NCBI GenBank assembly: GCA_026120185.1
Contig: JANUWF010001491.1
Location: 3,906,001 to 3,970,000 of the forward strand
Direction: 5' to 3'
DNA: 64,000 nucleotides
Source of the DNA: Voacanga thouarsii
Taxonomy: Eukaryota > Streptophyta > Magnoliopsida > Gentianales > Apocynaceae
The notes below the pieces were generated by a model. The model made no database searches. It was not told the DNA's origin and saw nothing but the letters and a program-made list of their open reading frames with translations. The stretch's first letter is position 1, and every line of letters begins with the position of its first letter. Positions 43,918-55,871 of this stretch are shown piece by piece. Both the position numbers and the translations under genes were made by a program.

Positions 43918-45285
43918 TTGACATCAGAAAAATTCTCATGTGCTGCATGTTCCCTAGAAAAATTAATTCTTAGACCATTACCAATAAAAATAGGAGCTGA
44001 AAGTCCTATATTTCTTGAGCGGAATCACAGAGACATTTGTGGACCTATTCATCCACCATGTGGACCGTTAAGATATTTTATGGTCTTAATTGATGCATCA
44101 TCCCGACGGTCACATGTGTGTTTATTATCTACTTGCAACCTGATATTTGCGAAATTACTTACTTAAATAATTAAATTACGAGCATAATTTCCTGACCATT
44201 AAATTTAAAATATCCATTTGGATAATGTTGGTGAATTTTTATCACATGCTTTTGATGCATATTGCATGTCAATAGGGATGCATATTGAACATCCTGTAGT
44301 TCAGGTTCATATACAAAATGGTCTTGTTGAATCTTTTATTAAAATATTACAATTAATTATTAGACCATTATTAATGAAAACAAATCTCCCAATATCTGCC
44401 TGGGGACATGCTATTTTACATACTGCAGCACTTGTACGTATAAGGCCAACTAGTTATCATAAATTCTCTCATTGGCAATTAGCTTTTGGTTCAGAACCAA
44501 ATATTGCTCATTTAAAAATTTTTGAGTATGCTGTATATGTTCCAATTTCACCAAACCAACGTACAAAGATGTATTCATCAAAGAAGAAAAGGGATATACG
44601 TTTTCTCCTTCTATTATCAGGTATGTTGAACCTTTGACAGGAGACGTATTCGCAATAAGATTTGCTAATTGTTATTTTGATGAATCATTATTCCCTAAAT
44701 TATGGGGAGAACATAAACATCATAAGAAAAATCTTGCTTAGACAACATCATTAAATTATCTCGATCTGCGCATAAACGCATGTGAACTTGAAGTTCAAAA
44801 GATAATTCATTTGCAAAGCATTGCAAATCAAATGCCAGATGCTTTTGTTGACTTTAGAAGAGTAACAAAATTGCATATTCCAGCTATGAATGCTCCTATT
44901 CGAATTGAAGTCCGAGCAGAACAAAAGATTATCCCCATAGCTGCTGCGTCAAAAGTACGCCAGAAGCGTGGCCAACCTTTTGGTTAAAGATAAACATCCT
45001 CGAAAGAAAAGAGAATTAAATGATCTAGATAATCATATTAAAGAAAAGAATGATAAAGACCAAAAGAGAACTGATGACAAAATAAAAGAACTAGAAGTTG
45101 ATAAAAGTAATATTGAAATTTCTATCAATTATACCACTTCCGATAGAAGTTGGAATCGGATAGAAATAGTTATTAATAATATGTTTGCATACAATATATC
45201 TCTTGATGTTACACAAGATAATGATGATCTTGAACCAATATCAGTTGATGAATGTCGGCATAGAAAAGATTGGCTATAATGGAAA
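43918..45285 (+). pseudogene. Integrase and linker of copia A
   Basis: Zinc region CAACSLEKLILRPLP, then core with HRDICGPIHPPCG (first Asp), HLDNVGEFLSHAFDAYCMS (second Asp region), VVQVHIQNGLVESFIK (Glu), the SAWGHAILHTAALVRIRPT block and FGSEPNIAHLKIFEYAVYV. Several stops lie at 44164-44215 and a shift near 44600-44640; the frame returns by 44968. The linker (SINYTTSDRSWNRIEIVI) matches B. Confidence 0.9.
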
Positions 45286-46090
45286 ATTGTGATTCAATCG
45301 GAGTTAAATACACTTACAAAACGTGAAGTCTTCGGACCTACAATTCGAACACCGAAAGGTGTAAAACCTGTTGGCTACAAATGGATATTTGTGTGAAAGC
45401 GCAATGAAAATAATAAAATCATACGATATAAAGCACGGTTAGTAGCCCAAGGTTTTTCATAGAGACCAGATTTTGATTATGATGAAACTTATTCTCCTGT
45501 TGTTGATGCTATTACACTTCGATATCTTATCAGTTTGGTAGTACATGAAAAGATAGATATGCGTCCATTAAATGTTGTCACTGCTTACTTGTATGGAAAT
45601 TTAGAAAATGATGTTTACATGAAAATCCCTAAAGGATTTCGCTTGCCTGAAGCATATAAACGTTATCCTCATGAAAATTACTCCAAGTTGCAAAAATTAT
45701 TATATGGCCTGAAGCAATCTGGATACATATTGTTCAATCGTCTTAGTGAATATTTATTGAAAGCAGGATTTAAAAATGACCAGGTATGTCCATGTGTTTT
45801 TATTAAGAAATTTGGTTCTAAATTTGTGATATTAGCTATATATGTTGATGATATTAATCTTATTAGAATTCCAGAAGAGCTCCAAGGAATAATTGATTAT
45901 TTAAAAAGAGAATTCGAAATCAAGGATTTTGGTAAAACTAAATTTTGTCTTGGTTTACAAATTGAATATTTGGAAAGTAGAACATTTATTCATTAATCAA
46001 TATATACAGCAAAAGTTCGAAAAAACTTTTACATGGACAAAGCATATCCATTGAGTATTCTAATGATCGTCCCGTCATTAGATGTGAATA
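45286..46090 (+). pseudogene. Reverse transcriptase of copia A
   Basis: Blocks in order: GVKPVGYKWIFV, a stop, RYKARLVAQGFS, a stop where relatives have Gln, [76 protein letters not shown] with both catalytic Asp, and IKDFGKTKFCLGLQIEYL. The third strand Asp of the VDV/VVT motif reads NVVTAYLYGN, so the first metal-binding Asp is probably lost. Confidence 0.92.
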
Positions 46091-46862
46091 AAGATCCTTT
46101 CCGACCTTAAGAAAATGATGAAGAACTCTTTGGTCCTGAAGTACTATATTTAAGTGCAATTGGTCCCTTGATGTATCTTGGTAATAATACACTACCTGAT
46201 ATTGCATTTGCTATCAATTTATTAGCAAGATTTAGTTTTTTACCAACACGACGACATTGGAATGGAATTAAACAAGTCATTCGATATCTGCAAGGTACAA
46301 TTGATCTCAAATTATTGTATTCAAATAAAATCAACACAACATTGATATGTTATGTAGATGCTGGTTATTTATCTGATCCACATAAAGCACGTTCTCAAAC
46401 GGGCTATCTATTTACATTTGAAAATACTACTATATCATGGCGTTCTACAAAATAATTTATACCAGCTACTTCTTCAAATCATATTGAAATTATAACCATT
46501 CATGAAGCAAGTTGGGAATGTGTATGGTTAAGATCAACGATTCATTATATCTGAGAAAGTTGTGGATTATCATCTATAAGAGATATTCCAACTCCTCTTG
46601 ATGAAGACAATGCAGCTTGCATAACTCAATTACGAGGAGGATATATTAAAGGAGATCAGACAAAATATATTTTACCAAAATTTTTCTTTACTCATGAACT
46701 CCAGAAGAAATGTGAAATTAATGTGCTACAAATTCGGTCTTGTGACAACCTAGCAAATATTTTCATGAAGACTTTACTGACTACAATATTTGAGAAGTTG
46801 AGATATAAAATCGATATGTGTCGGTTCAAAGATTTAAAAGGATCATCTCATCAAGGGGAGTA
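46091..46862 (+). pseudogene. RNase H of copia A
   Basis: Reads MYLGNNTLPDIAFAINLLAR, HWNGIKQVIRYLQGTIDL, LICYVDAGYLSDPHKARSQT and TTISWRSTK, a stop, then SSNHIEIITIHEASWECVWL, DNAACITQLRGGYIKGDQ and CDNLANIFMKTLLT. Catalytic Asp and Glu positions are visible. Ends before TAA at about 46861. Confidence 0.88.
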
Positions 46863-46973
46863 ATAAGCAGACATATAGAATAATGTACTCTTTTTCCTTC
46901 ACTAGAATTTTTTTCCACTGGGTTTTTATCTAGTAAGATTTTAACGAGGTATATTCTTTATATAATGAATATC

Positions 46974-46983
46974 CAAGGGGGAG
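46974..46983 (+). other. Polypurine tract of A
   Basis: CAAGGGGGAG directly before the LTR start TGTTGTGAATTC. Confidence 0.85.
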
Positions 46984-47277
46984 TGTTGTGAATTCATTAG
47001 TGGAGAATCCACTAATTCTATTAGTGGAAAAATGTATATGGATGTCCACCATTAACACCACTAATACATATTAGTGGAGCTAGTAGAGGCACCACTAATA
47101 AGAGCTCTATTTATAGAGCTCTTACCAAGCTTAAAAAATATACCAATTGTGAGAGAATTGTTAGAGAAAATTATGAGAGAAAAGAAAGAGAGAAGTTTGA
47201 AGAAATTTTTGTACAAATAATAGTCAGAGATTTATTGTGTGTAGATTTTATTCTAATATTGCAAAAATTTCATAACA
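46984..47277 (+). repeat. 3' LTR of A
   Basis: 294 bp, same ends as the 5' LTR, followed by gttct (47278-47282). Confidence 0.93.
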
Positions 47278-47282
47278 GTTCT

Positions 47283-48246
47283 TGACATGTTAGAGATTGT
47301 TTTGATTATGGTAGAAGCTATTTTTATGGTGAGAATCTATAATTAAGTGTTCTTAAAGTTGGGTGTTTAACCATTTGGGAACATGAGTCCCATATGGGAA
47401 AAATTGAGGAGTGTAAAAGCCTTTATATACTAAAAGGCTTTTCTATAAACTTGACAGAAAAGCCCAAGATAGTTGGGCTGCCACATGTGGGTGCCGCCCG
47501 CCCAACCCGACTTGGCTCGAGCTTAGGCTTAGCCCATGTTTTCATGGTCCTCTCTTTTTATTTGGCCCAATTAACTCTAACTTGAAAAGGAAAAGGAAAC
47601 ATTAAAAATTGAATTGGAATTAGGTTCACCTAATTCGGATTGGTTTTTTTTTTCCTAGAAGTGATATTAAAAGAAAAATAATAGAGCCGTCGCAGAGGTC
47701 TTGATTTTTTCAAGTTTTTCTTCTTTGAGAGAAAAATCGCCTCTTTAGTCCTCATTATCACAACCCATAGTATTTTGACTGAACGAGACTAGTGAACTGA
47801 GGAGAGATTTTTGAGGTGATCGTAGTTGATGTGCATCGATGACGATCTGAGACCGTCTTATCCTGCAAAGAGAGTTGTTGTACCTATCACAACGAAGTGG
47901 GGTGAATAACTTCTTGAAGGCAAACCAGTATTGAACTGGTGATTCGGTCAGCGTTTCTATCCATCGCATCACAGCTTGTGCAGAGGAGAGCCGGCGCCAG
48001 GTACGTTTTGGCGGAACAGTCTACTGTGTTCTCCTGTCCTGGGAGTAAGTTTCTTAGGTCCATTACAGACTTATCTGTCAATTTTGAATTCTGTTTGGTT
48101 TTTTTATGCTTGGACTATTTGGCCTTGCCGGCATTATTGATATTTGATAATTGCATTTGTTAGAGTCTTGGTAGGGTATAGGCGGTACTTGTTCACTTCA
48201 GTTGAGTTACCTGTCTGTGCTCGTAGGTACCACATTATTTCTAATA
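47283..48246 (+). repeat. 5' LTR of C, second part
   Basis: Continues the C LTR after A, colinear with 52989-53931. It has a TATATA inside a hairpin at 47416-47443, a GC-rich word CCGCCCGCCC near 47495, and AGCCGGCGCCAGG near 47989. Ends TTTCTAATA where the 3' LTR has TTTCTAACA. No standard tRNA-Met site follows. Confidence 0.85.
47416..47443 (+). promoter_or_regulatory. TATA motif in the loop of a hairpin, C 5' LTR
   Basis: Perfect 10-bp arms AAAAGCCTTT and AAAGGCTTTT enclose ATATACTA; TATATA spans 47425-47430. In the 3' LTR (about 53108-53133) the left arm has decayed to GGAAGTTTTT while TATATACTA and the right arm remain. Confidence 0.5.
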
Positions 48247-48286
48247 GTCCTCAAGAAGTTATTCTACAATTATCTGTTTATGTGCA

Positions 48287-49130
48287 ATGGCCAGTTCGTC
48301 AAGTACTGCTTTTGCTGCATATAAGCCTTTGGTTGATTTGAATAGTCTGCCAGACAAATTTGGTCCAGGACAGAATTTCAAGCGTTAGTAGTAAAGCATG
48401 AAAATTTGATTGACCATGAGGAGCTTATTGTCAACAGTGCAGGTAGACATGCCTGTACCAACTGATAGGCATCCTAGAGTAGTTGAGATTACTACATAGG
48501 ATGAATGGAACCCTGTAGGCAGAGGGGTAATACTGTCAACATTGACAAATGCTCTCTTTGATATCTACTGTTCTGAGTCATATATAACAAAGATGCTATG
48601 GAATGAGTTGGATAGGAAATATAATACTGAAAATTAAGGTCTGGAAAGGTATTATGTCTCCAAATTCTTGAAATTTCAGATGGTTGAGGGCAAGTCTATG
48701 ACTGAACAGACTTAAGAGCTACAACTGATTATTCACTTTCTTCATAAAGCGGATATGAATCTTCTTGAGAAGTTTCAAGTGATGTCAGTGATAGAGAAAT
48801 TTCCTAAGTCTTGGAGGACTTTTGGTATGTCTCACAAACACAAGATGGAGAAAATTTCTCTAAACGACCTGATGAAATCAATATCCATTGAAGAGCAATA
48901 TAGAAAGAATAGTTATATTGTACTTATAGAGTCTAATGTCCATGTGTTAACTACTGGGAAGAAGAGCAATAATAAGAGGAATATGGGGGTTAATTCAAAT
49001 TCTAAGAACAGAAACAAGACAAAAGGCAAGGCCAAGAAGAAACCAAAAGCGAACAAACTTTGCTAGAATTATGGTCAGGTTGGACATTGGGCTAAGGATT
49101 ATCCATCTAAAAAGTCCAAAGTCAAACAAG
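48287..49130 (+). pseudogene. Gag of copia C
   Basis: ATG 48287 opens MASSSSTAFAAYKPLVDLN, with stops soon after. Later segments read YCSESYITKMLWNELDRKY, YYVSKFLKFQMVEGKSMTEQ and EKFQVMSVIEKFPKSWRTFG (UBN2-type gag), then a Lys/Asn-rich basic tail and a zinc-knuckle remnant C-stop-NYGQVGHWAKDYP, where two Cys ligands have become Tyr. Confidence 0.88.
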
Positions 49131-49156
49131 GATCAAATTTTGAAGCCCAAGTCAAT

Positions 49157-50640
49157 GTGGTAGTAGAGGATACTAGTCAAGTAGAAGTTAATTTGAGTAC
49201 ACACCTTGCTGAGGTTTGTACCATTGAGGTTGGGACTAGTATCACTACTTCTAATGATGATGAAAGGTATGTTTCTGTTAACCCAGAAGTCTTTACTATT
49301 TATAAGCCACTTGAATGGTTGGTTGATACTGGAGCAAATGTGCACATTTGTGCTGATAAATTACTTTTTGTGTCTTATTAGCCTATTAAAGGAAAAACTG
49401 TGAATATAGAGAACTCAATTGCGGCCAATGTGTTGGGGATTGGATGCGTGGACTTGAATTTTTCTTCAGGGCATATTCTTTCTCTTCATAGGGTGCAGCA
49501 TGTTCCAACAGTTTGTAAGAATATTCTTAGTGGTTCATGTTTAGTTAGAGATGGTTATGAATTCACTTTCAAATGTAATAAAATAGTGAGTATGCACTAC
49601 AATTCTTTTGTTGGAAAAGGTTATTTGTTAGATGGTTTGTTTAAATTAAAAGTTGAACTATTTATTTTTTATTTGAATACAGCTTCTTCTGTTGAGAATT
49701 ATGTTTATCCTATGGTGCACATTATTGAATTCACTGATATTTGGCATAGTAGACTTGGACATTTAAATTTAAATTCTGCTAAAAGAATGATGAATTTAGA
49801 CTTGATCCCTAAACATTCAATTTATAAAAAGAACAAATGTCAAGTGTGTGTGGAAGCTAAAACAACCAGGAAACCCTATCGTTCAATTGAAAGGGATTCA
49901 GAAATACTTGATTTAATTCACACAGACATATGTGAATTCAATGGTTTATTGACTAAGGATCATAAGAAATACTTCATTACTTTTATTGACGATTGTAGTA
50001 AATATTGCTATGTTTATTTACTTAAACATAAAGATGACGCACTTGAAAAGTTTCTCATATTTAAAAATGAAGCTGAAACTCAAACTGGTAAGAAAATTAA
50101 AAGGTTAAGATCTGATAGAAGTGGAGAGTATGGGTCTAATCTATTTGTTGAATACTGCCAAAGTAATGGCATAATTCATGAGGAGACACCTCCTTATTCT
50201 TCCCAGTTTAATGGGCTTACTGAACGAAAAATAGAACATTTAAAGATATGATCAACAGTTTACTTTTGAATTCTAGATTGCCTAAGTATATATGGGGTGA
50301 GGCTTTAAATGCGGCTTGCCATATTCTGAATAGAGTCCCTCACAAACATAAAGAAGTAACTCTATTTGAAATCTAGAAAGGTAGGAAACCTAACTTAAAA
50401 TACTTCTGTGTGGTGGGTTGTCTTGCAAAAGTTCTAATCCTTGAGCACAAGAGGAATAAGTTAGGACCAAAGACTGTTGATGCCATCTTTATTGGTTATG
50501 TGGAAATAAGCTATGCTATGAGGTTTTTGGTAATTAAGTCTGAAATACCTGGCATATGTTAACATTATTATTCAATACCGTAATGCAACATTCTTTAAGG
50601 ATGTGTTTCCCAGGAAAACTAGTTTGCCTTAAGATATTTC
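49157..50640 (+). pseudogene. Protease and integrase of copia C
   Basis: WLVDTGANVHICA is an intact aspartic protease site (D-T-G-A). A TAG at 49379 ends that stretch; the 283-residue frame from 49400 has VQHVPTVCKNILSGSCLVRD, IWHSRLGHLNLNSAKRMM, CQVCVEAKTTRKPYRSIER, LIHTDICEFNG (first Asp), FITFIDDCSKYCYVYLLKHK, RSDRSGEYGSNLFVEYC (second Asp) and TPPYSSQFNGLTERK (Glu). Beyond 50251 the integrase C-terminus is in shifted frames with stops. The triad itself looks complete. Confidence 0.92.
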
Positions 50641-50848
50641 TACTTTAGATTCAACCTTAACATCTGATTCCATTCCTGATCATATGGAAATGATGAAAGA
50701 TGTGAGGGCAGGTCCAGATAGTTCCAACACTCAATCTAAGGAATTGGAAGAACCTAGAAGGAGTAAGAGAGATAAGGTAGTCAAGGACTTTGGAAGTGAC
50801 TTTGTCACTTATAATATTGAGGACGAACCTTTAACTTTTTAAGCAGCT

Positions 50849-51727
50849 ATGAATTCCTCAGAAGCAGGGCATTGGAAAGGAGCGGTTAAAAGTGAGATTG
50901 ATTCTATTGTCTCCAATAGGACATGGGAACTGGTAGATCTGCCTCATAGGTGCACTACAATTGAATGCAAATGGATATTTAAGAAGAAACTTAAACTAGA
51001 TGGGACCATAGATAACTATAAAGCTAAATTAGTTGCTAAAGGGTTTAGACATAAAGTGGGAATAGACTATTTTGATACCTACTCTCCTGTTGCTCATTTA
51101 ACTACAATCCGAGCACTAATTGCATTAGTTTCTATATATGGTTTCACTATCCACCAAATAGATGTGAAGACAGCTGTTCTTCATGGTAATCTTGAAGAAG
51201 GGATATATATGGATCATCCTGAGGGATTTGTAGCCAAAGAAAATGAACAGAAAGTTTGTAAGCTTGTTAAATCCTTATATGGTCTAAAACAAGCACCCAA
51301 ACAATGGCATGAAAAGTTTGATAAAACTATTTTATCATTTGGCTTTATCATAAATGAGAATGACAAGTGTGTTTATTGTAAGGTTAAAGGTAATGCATGT
51401 ATTGTACTATGCTTGTATATGGATGACATTTTGCGATTTGGGTCCAATGTTGAGATAATTAATGAGACTAAATCATTCTTGAAAAATAAGTTTGAAATGG
51501 AGGATATGGGAGTAGCAAATGTGATTCTTGGCCTAAAGTTGATTCGCTCAACTAAGGGGATAACCATTTTTCAAACTCACTATGTTGAGAGTGTTCTTGA
51601 GAAATCTGGTTATCAAAGTTGTAGAATTGCTAAAACTCTAAGTGACACTTCTGTAGCTTTGTTCAAGAATGAAGGTGGAATTCTTGTATCTCAATTAAGA
51701 TATTCTCAAATTATTGGTAGCTTGTAA
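50849..51727 (+). pseudogene. Reverse transcriptase of copia C
   Basis: A 292-residue open frame, the best-preserved RT here: CKWIFKKKLKLDGTIDNYKA, LVAKGFRHKVGIDYFDTYSP, HQIDVKTAVLHGNLEEGIYM, KLVKSLYGLKQAPKQWHEKF, IVLCLYMDDILRFGSNVEII and MEDMGVANVILGLKLIRSTK. Active-site residues (D in QIDV, YMDD) are intact, though ILRFG departs from the usual ILL-hydrophobic pattern. It ends at a TAA inside the block that leads to RNase H. Confidence 0.93.
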
Positions 51728-52347
51728 TATCTTGCAAATGGCTCAAGACCAAATATTTCATTTTATGTATCTAAGCTGGCAAGATATACAAGTTGTCCAA
51801 ATCGGACTCATTGGGAGGCATTAGATAGAGTACTAAGGTACTTGAAGGGAATAGTGTCCCTTGGGTTACATTATGGGAAATTCCCTACTGTACTTGAAGG
51901 GTATAGTGATACAAGTTGGATAACCAAAAACTCTAGTAGTAATGGTTACACTGGATATGTGTTTACATTAGGTGGCGGAGCCGTCGCCTGGAAGTTTTGT
52001 AAACAGACTTTGATAACTCGATCAACTTTTGAGGCTGAGTTATGTGGCTTGGATACTACTAGAACGGAGGCTGAATGGCTGTATGGACTATTGTCCACTT
52101 TGCCAATGATTAGTAAGCCTGTTACTGCTATATCTGTGCATTATGATAGTTAAACTACAATCACAAAGATAAAGAGTACCAAGTATAATCAAAAGACTAG
52201 AAGACACATCCAAGTTAGACTGAAGTCTATAAGGGAGTTAGTGTTTAAAAGGGTGATGTTTGTTGACTTTGTTGGATCCAAAGATAACATTATAGACCCC
52301 CTAACAAAGGGACTGGAAACATCCTTGTTCCTTAAATCTAGGTTGTG
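51728..52347 (+). pseudogene. RNase H of copia C
   Basis: Follows RT directly: YLANGSRPNISFYVSKLARY, HWEALDRVLRYLKGIVSLGL, YSDTSWITKNSSSNGYTGYV (catalytic Asp), AWKFCKQTLITRSTFEAELC (catalytic Glu) and, after a TAA at 52151, TKYNQKTRRHIQVRLKSIRE and VDFVGSKDNIIDPLTKGLE. Two or three stops interrupt it. Confidence 0.88.
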
Positions 52348-52906
52348 AATGGGACTGATAACCCAGTAATAATTCACCTACAGTGGCAACCCAACTGACC
52401 AAGTGGAGATCCCATAAGGCAGTTCAATGTGGTATAAACAAGCTATTTGAGTGGATTTGGCACCTATTTTGATACATTTGTATCTAGGTCCTTTCCTTGA
52501 AAATCTGTGGTGCATTTACTACAATTAATAAGGGTTTTAACTCTGAATGGGATCAAGTCTTTTAGATAGAATGCCAGCAGTACATCTTTGGAGATCGCTA
52601 ACTATATGAGTGGTGTTGTGTGGCCGCAACTAAAGGGAATTGGGTTTTCTCTGAAGACACTCATGAGATGGGATCAGGACACATGGCTATAACGTGTCAA
52701 CCCTTAAGATTGTCTCCATAGCCGATAGTCTGTTGTTACCAATGGATGCCGTCACACCCAAGGTTTAGATTCAAGGCTCAAGTCTATTTGTTCCTGTGGG
52801 GGCATAAGTTGGATATTTTAGGTAGTGCTTTAAACCAAAAGGTACTATTATTGAAAGTAGATTATGTAAATCCTGGATAGTTTTTAACTATAGATTTGTG
52901 GGGAAT
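52348..52906 (+). other. 3' non-coding tail and polypurine tract of C
   Basis: No coding frame. Ends in the purine-rich ATTTGTGGGGAAT (52893-52906) next to the LTR. Confidence 0.7.
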
Positions 52907-53931
52907 TGTTGAAAATGGCAACTTTAGGAGTTAATAACTTTTAAACTCATGATTAGTTAGCCTAAAATAATTAATGGGAGTTGTTCTTGACATGTTAGAG
53001 ATTGTTTTAATTATGATAGAAGCCATTTTCATGGTGGGAATCCATATTAAAGTTGGGTGTCTAATCATTTGAGAACATGAGTCCCACATGGAAAAAAGTG
53101 AGTGTGGAAGTTTTTATATACTAAAAGGCTTTTTTGTAAACGTGATAGAAAAGCCTAAGGTAGTGGGGCTACCACACGTGCACACCGCTCGCTCGGCCCG
53201 GCTCGGGTTGGGGCTTGGCCCATGTTTTCACGGTCCTATCTTTTTATTTGGCCCAATTAACTCTAACTTAAAAAGGAAAAGGAAATATTAAAAAAATGGA
53301 TTGGAATTAAGTTCTTCGAATTCGGATTGGGTTTTTTTTTCCTAGAGGCGATGTTAAAAGAAAAATAACAGAGCCGCTCCAGAGGTCCTGGTTTTTTCGA
53401 GTTTTGCTTCTTTGAGAGAAAAATTGCCTCTTTAGTTCTCTCTATCACAACCCATAGTATTTTGACTGAATGAGACCAGTGAATTGAGGAGATTTGCGAG
53501 GTGATCGTAGTTGGTGTGCGTCGATGATGATCTCAGACCGTCTTATCCTACAAGGAGAGTCGTTGTACCCATCGCACTGGAGTGGGGCGAATAACTTATT
53601 GAAGGTAATCCAGTATTAAACTGGTGATTCGATCAGTGTTTCTATCCGTTGCATCACAGCTTGTGCAGAGGAGAGCCGACGCCAGGTACGTTTTGGCAGA
53701 ACAGTCTACTGTGTGCTTCTGTCCTATGAGCAAGTCTCTCAGGTCTATTACTAACTTATCTGTCAATTTTGAATTCTGTTTGGTTTCTTTATGCTTGGAC
53801 TGTTTGGCCTTGTCGGTATTATTGATATTTGATAATTGCATTCGTTAGAGCCTTAGTTGGGTATAGGCAGTGCTTGTTCAATTCAGCTGAGTTGCCTATC
53901 TGTGCTTGTAGGTACCGTATTATTTCTAACA
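52907..53931 (+). repeat. 3' LTR of C
   Basis: TGTTGAAAATGGC to TTTCTAACA, 1025 bp, uninterrupted copy of the split 5' LTR, followed by gattc. Confidence 0.93.
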
Positions 53932-55255
53932 GATTCTCCTTAGGTGACAGCTGAATTGGAGATAAAGAGAGGCTGGAGTTTTTGAAGAAAAGAAGCTGAA
54001 ATTTTGATTTAGACTGAAGGTAAAGTTTTAATGAAAATTGGATTGTTACAAGAAATATGTATTTTCTTTTCAATATCCAAAATTCTAGAATTATAAAACT
54101 AGGGGAGCTCTTCCTCAAGTTGTCATAATTCCTAGAGTATCTAGGAAACTCTTGGAGTGTTTTAAACATAAAAAATCTGATTATATAGATAATACACCAT
54201 AGATAATTGTTACCTAATAAATATTGGAAAATAATTTGATATTGGAAAAAATTATCATAAAAGAAAATTCTGGTTTTTATCTTCAAAATATTTTAGTGCT
54301 TGAACCCTTAAGTTGGTAGTAGCTATGTTGGAGTTTTCCAAAAAATTAAACATAAAATAGTTAAAATAAATTCTAGGATAAATAATTTGGTAATTTACAA
54401 AAGATATAAGAGATATTATCCTCAAATGTTTTCACATAACACTAGTTTATCTATCTAATATAATATCACTATGTTATTCTTTAAAACATAATTTTAGCTA
54501 AATAATCCCTAGGTGTCAGCCGGAGTAGAGAAATATATTATATAGGTAGTTTGAAATACAACTTATATAATTATCTTAAAAGATATTATTTTAAACCACA
54601 AGATAAAATCCCTTCAAAATTCAAGTTAAGTAAAATACAATTTTTCTACACTAAATTCTCGGCCAACTAGATATATGTATAGGACATGTGTATAAATTAG
54701 ATTCCAGGAAGAATTATCTAAGAAATCATTTGGAAAAGACAAAAGATAATTTGGTAAAAATTTTGAAAAGATAAAATTTAAATTACCACAATCCATTCGA
54801 ATTACAATGGAAATAATTAGAAGGAATTTATCCCTTTAAAAAGGCAACACTAGGGCTATTTTTCGGCCAAGGAAGAAAAGAGGAAAAGGACACAATTTTG
54901 GTGAAGTTAGGATTCGAACTCGAGTTACCAAGAGGTGTTCCCAATCCCTAACCTCTAAACCACGGAAGATCTTGTGTTCAAATCTCCTAGTCAAATTTTC
55001 TTCACATTCATCCCAAACATCTCTTGTGCCAATAAAACTCTAACTCCATTAGTAATTCATTAAACTAAACCAAGGAATTATTAAAACCTTTCTAAGCATC
55101 TCACGTACTCATAAATAAACATAAATTCAGCTACACATAAACAAATACACATAGCTATCATTCACATAATGTTTCAAGATCCATGCACATGCAAGATACC
55201 ATCCAATGCCCTTACTTCCCATGTTCTTAAGGTAAGGTTTAGATAAGGTATTACA
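53932..55255 (-). repeat. 3' LTR of G, piece 4 of 4 (start of LTR)
   Basis: Ends at 55255; on the minus strand it starts TGTAATACCTTATC. Together with the other pieces the LTR is about 4.0 kb. It includes a tRNA-like stretch at 54900-54970. The short frame 53819-54286 is not a gene. Confidence 0.8.
54904..54969 (-). ncRNA. tRNA-like sequence with A and B boxes in the G LTR
   Basis: On the minus strand TGGTTTAGAGG (54962-54952) fits the Pol III A box and GTTCGAATC (54919-54911) the B box, starts 43 bases apart. It sits at nearly the same distance from the LTR start as the similar stretch in the 12017 solo LTR. The T stem is weak here. A SINE-like or tRNA relic, not a tRNA gene. Confidence 0.5.
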
Positions 55256-55270
55256 TCCTCCCCTCCTTAA
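55256..55270 (-). other. Polypurine tract of G
   Basis: Minus strand TTAAGGAGGGGAGGA directly before the LTR start TGTAATACC. Confidence 0.85.
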
Positions 55271-55305
55271 AAGAATTTCACCCCGAAACTCAGGGTATCA
55301 TACCT

Positions 55306-55480
55306 CTATAACAATTCCAGATACTTCCGCCCCATCCAATCCTCGATTTTCTAGGTAGCATCTTGTGTATCGTGATGATCCCGCAAAAACTTTACCATAG
55401 GAATCTGTTTATTTCGAAGCATCTTAATACTTCTATCCAAATTTTTTACTGGCTTCTCAATATTACTCAAATCGGGTTAT
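55306..55480 (-). pseudogene. Chromodomain remnant at integrase C-terminus of G
   Basis: The minus-strand frame reads EKPVKNLDRSIKMLRNKQIP, then MVKFLRDHHDTQDAT, a stop where Trp is expected, and KIEDWMGRKYLELL. This is the pattern of the CHD-type domain at the integrase end of plant chromoviruses (relatives read L-R-x-K-x-I-P-x-V-K-V-x-W). Such domains are thought to steer insertion to marked chromatin. One stop is visible. Confidence 0.75.
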
Positions 55481-55871
55481 AGAGTTAACAATTCTTCATT
55501 AAGCACATGTTCTGGGTCGGGATGATATTTCTTCAATTGTGATATATGGAACACATCATGTTTTATAGTTAAACCCTCTGGCAAATGCAAGTAATAAACT
55601 ACAATCTGATTCTCTTAGTAATTAGGAATGGTCATAAATACCTCGAACTCAATTTCCCTCTTTTTGGATGCTTCAGGATTCCTCGACTAGGAGTCAACTT
55701 TAAGAATGTTTAATCTCCTATTTGGAATTCCAATTCCCTTCTTCTGTTGTTCGCATAGCTCTTCTGCTGGCTTTGAGCTACTTTCAACCTCTCTTTTATC
55801 ACTTTGACCTTGTTCGTCATCTCTAGGATATTTACTTCACCAGGCATGGTAACCTCATCTTCTATCCGACC
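55481..55871 (-). pseudogene. Integrase C-terminal linker of G
   Basis: GRIEDEVTMPGEVNILEMTN, then VIKERLKVAQSQQKSYANNR, RRELEFQIGD and FLKLTPSRGILKHPKRGKLS, the usual stretch after the gypsy integrase core, with stops. Confidence 0.8.

Larger units (their letters stand above)
41887..47277 (+). mobile_element. Copia element A, full length with TSD
   Basis: 5391 bp, flanked by perfect gttct copies (41882-41886, 47278-47282). Short 294-bp LTRs, gag, protease, integrase, RT, RNase H, 3' tail, polypurine tract. By eye the LTRs differ at about 20 of 294 positions, so it is not a recent insertion. From 42650 most of the coding sequence stays in one frame, broken mainly by stops. Closest relative in the window is element B. 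Confidence 0.93.
41807..53931 (+). mobile_element. Copia element C, full structure with TSD
   Basis: Plus strand, flanked by perfect gattc copies (41802-41806, 53932-53936). Its 5' LTR (41807-41886 plus 47283-48246) is split by element A. Interior 48247-52906 has gag, protease, integrase, RT and RNase H; the 3' LTR is 52907-53931. Without A it would be about 6.7 kb. Stops and shifts inactivate it. The lineage is not assigned. Confidence 0.92.
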
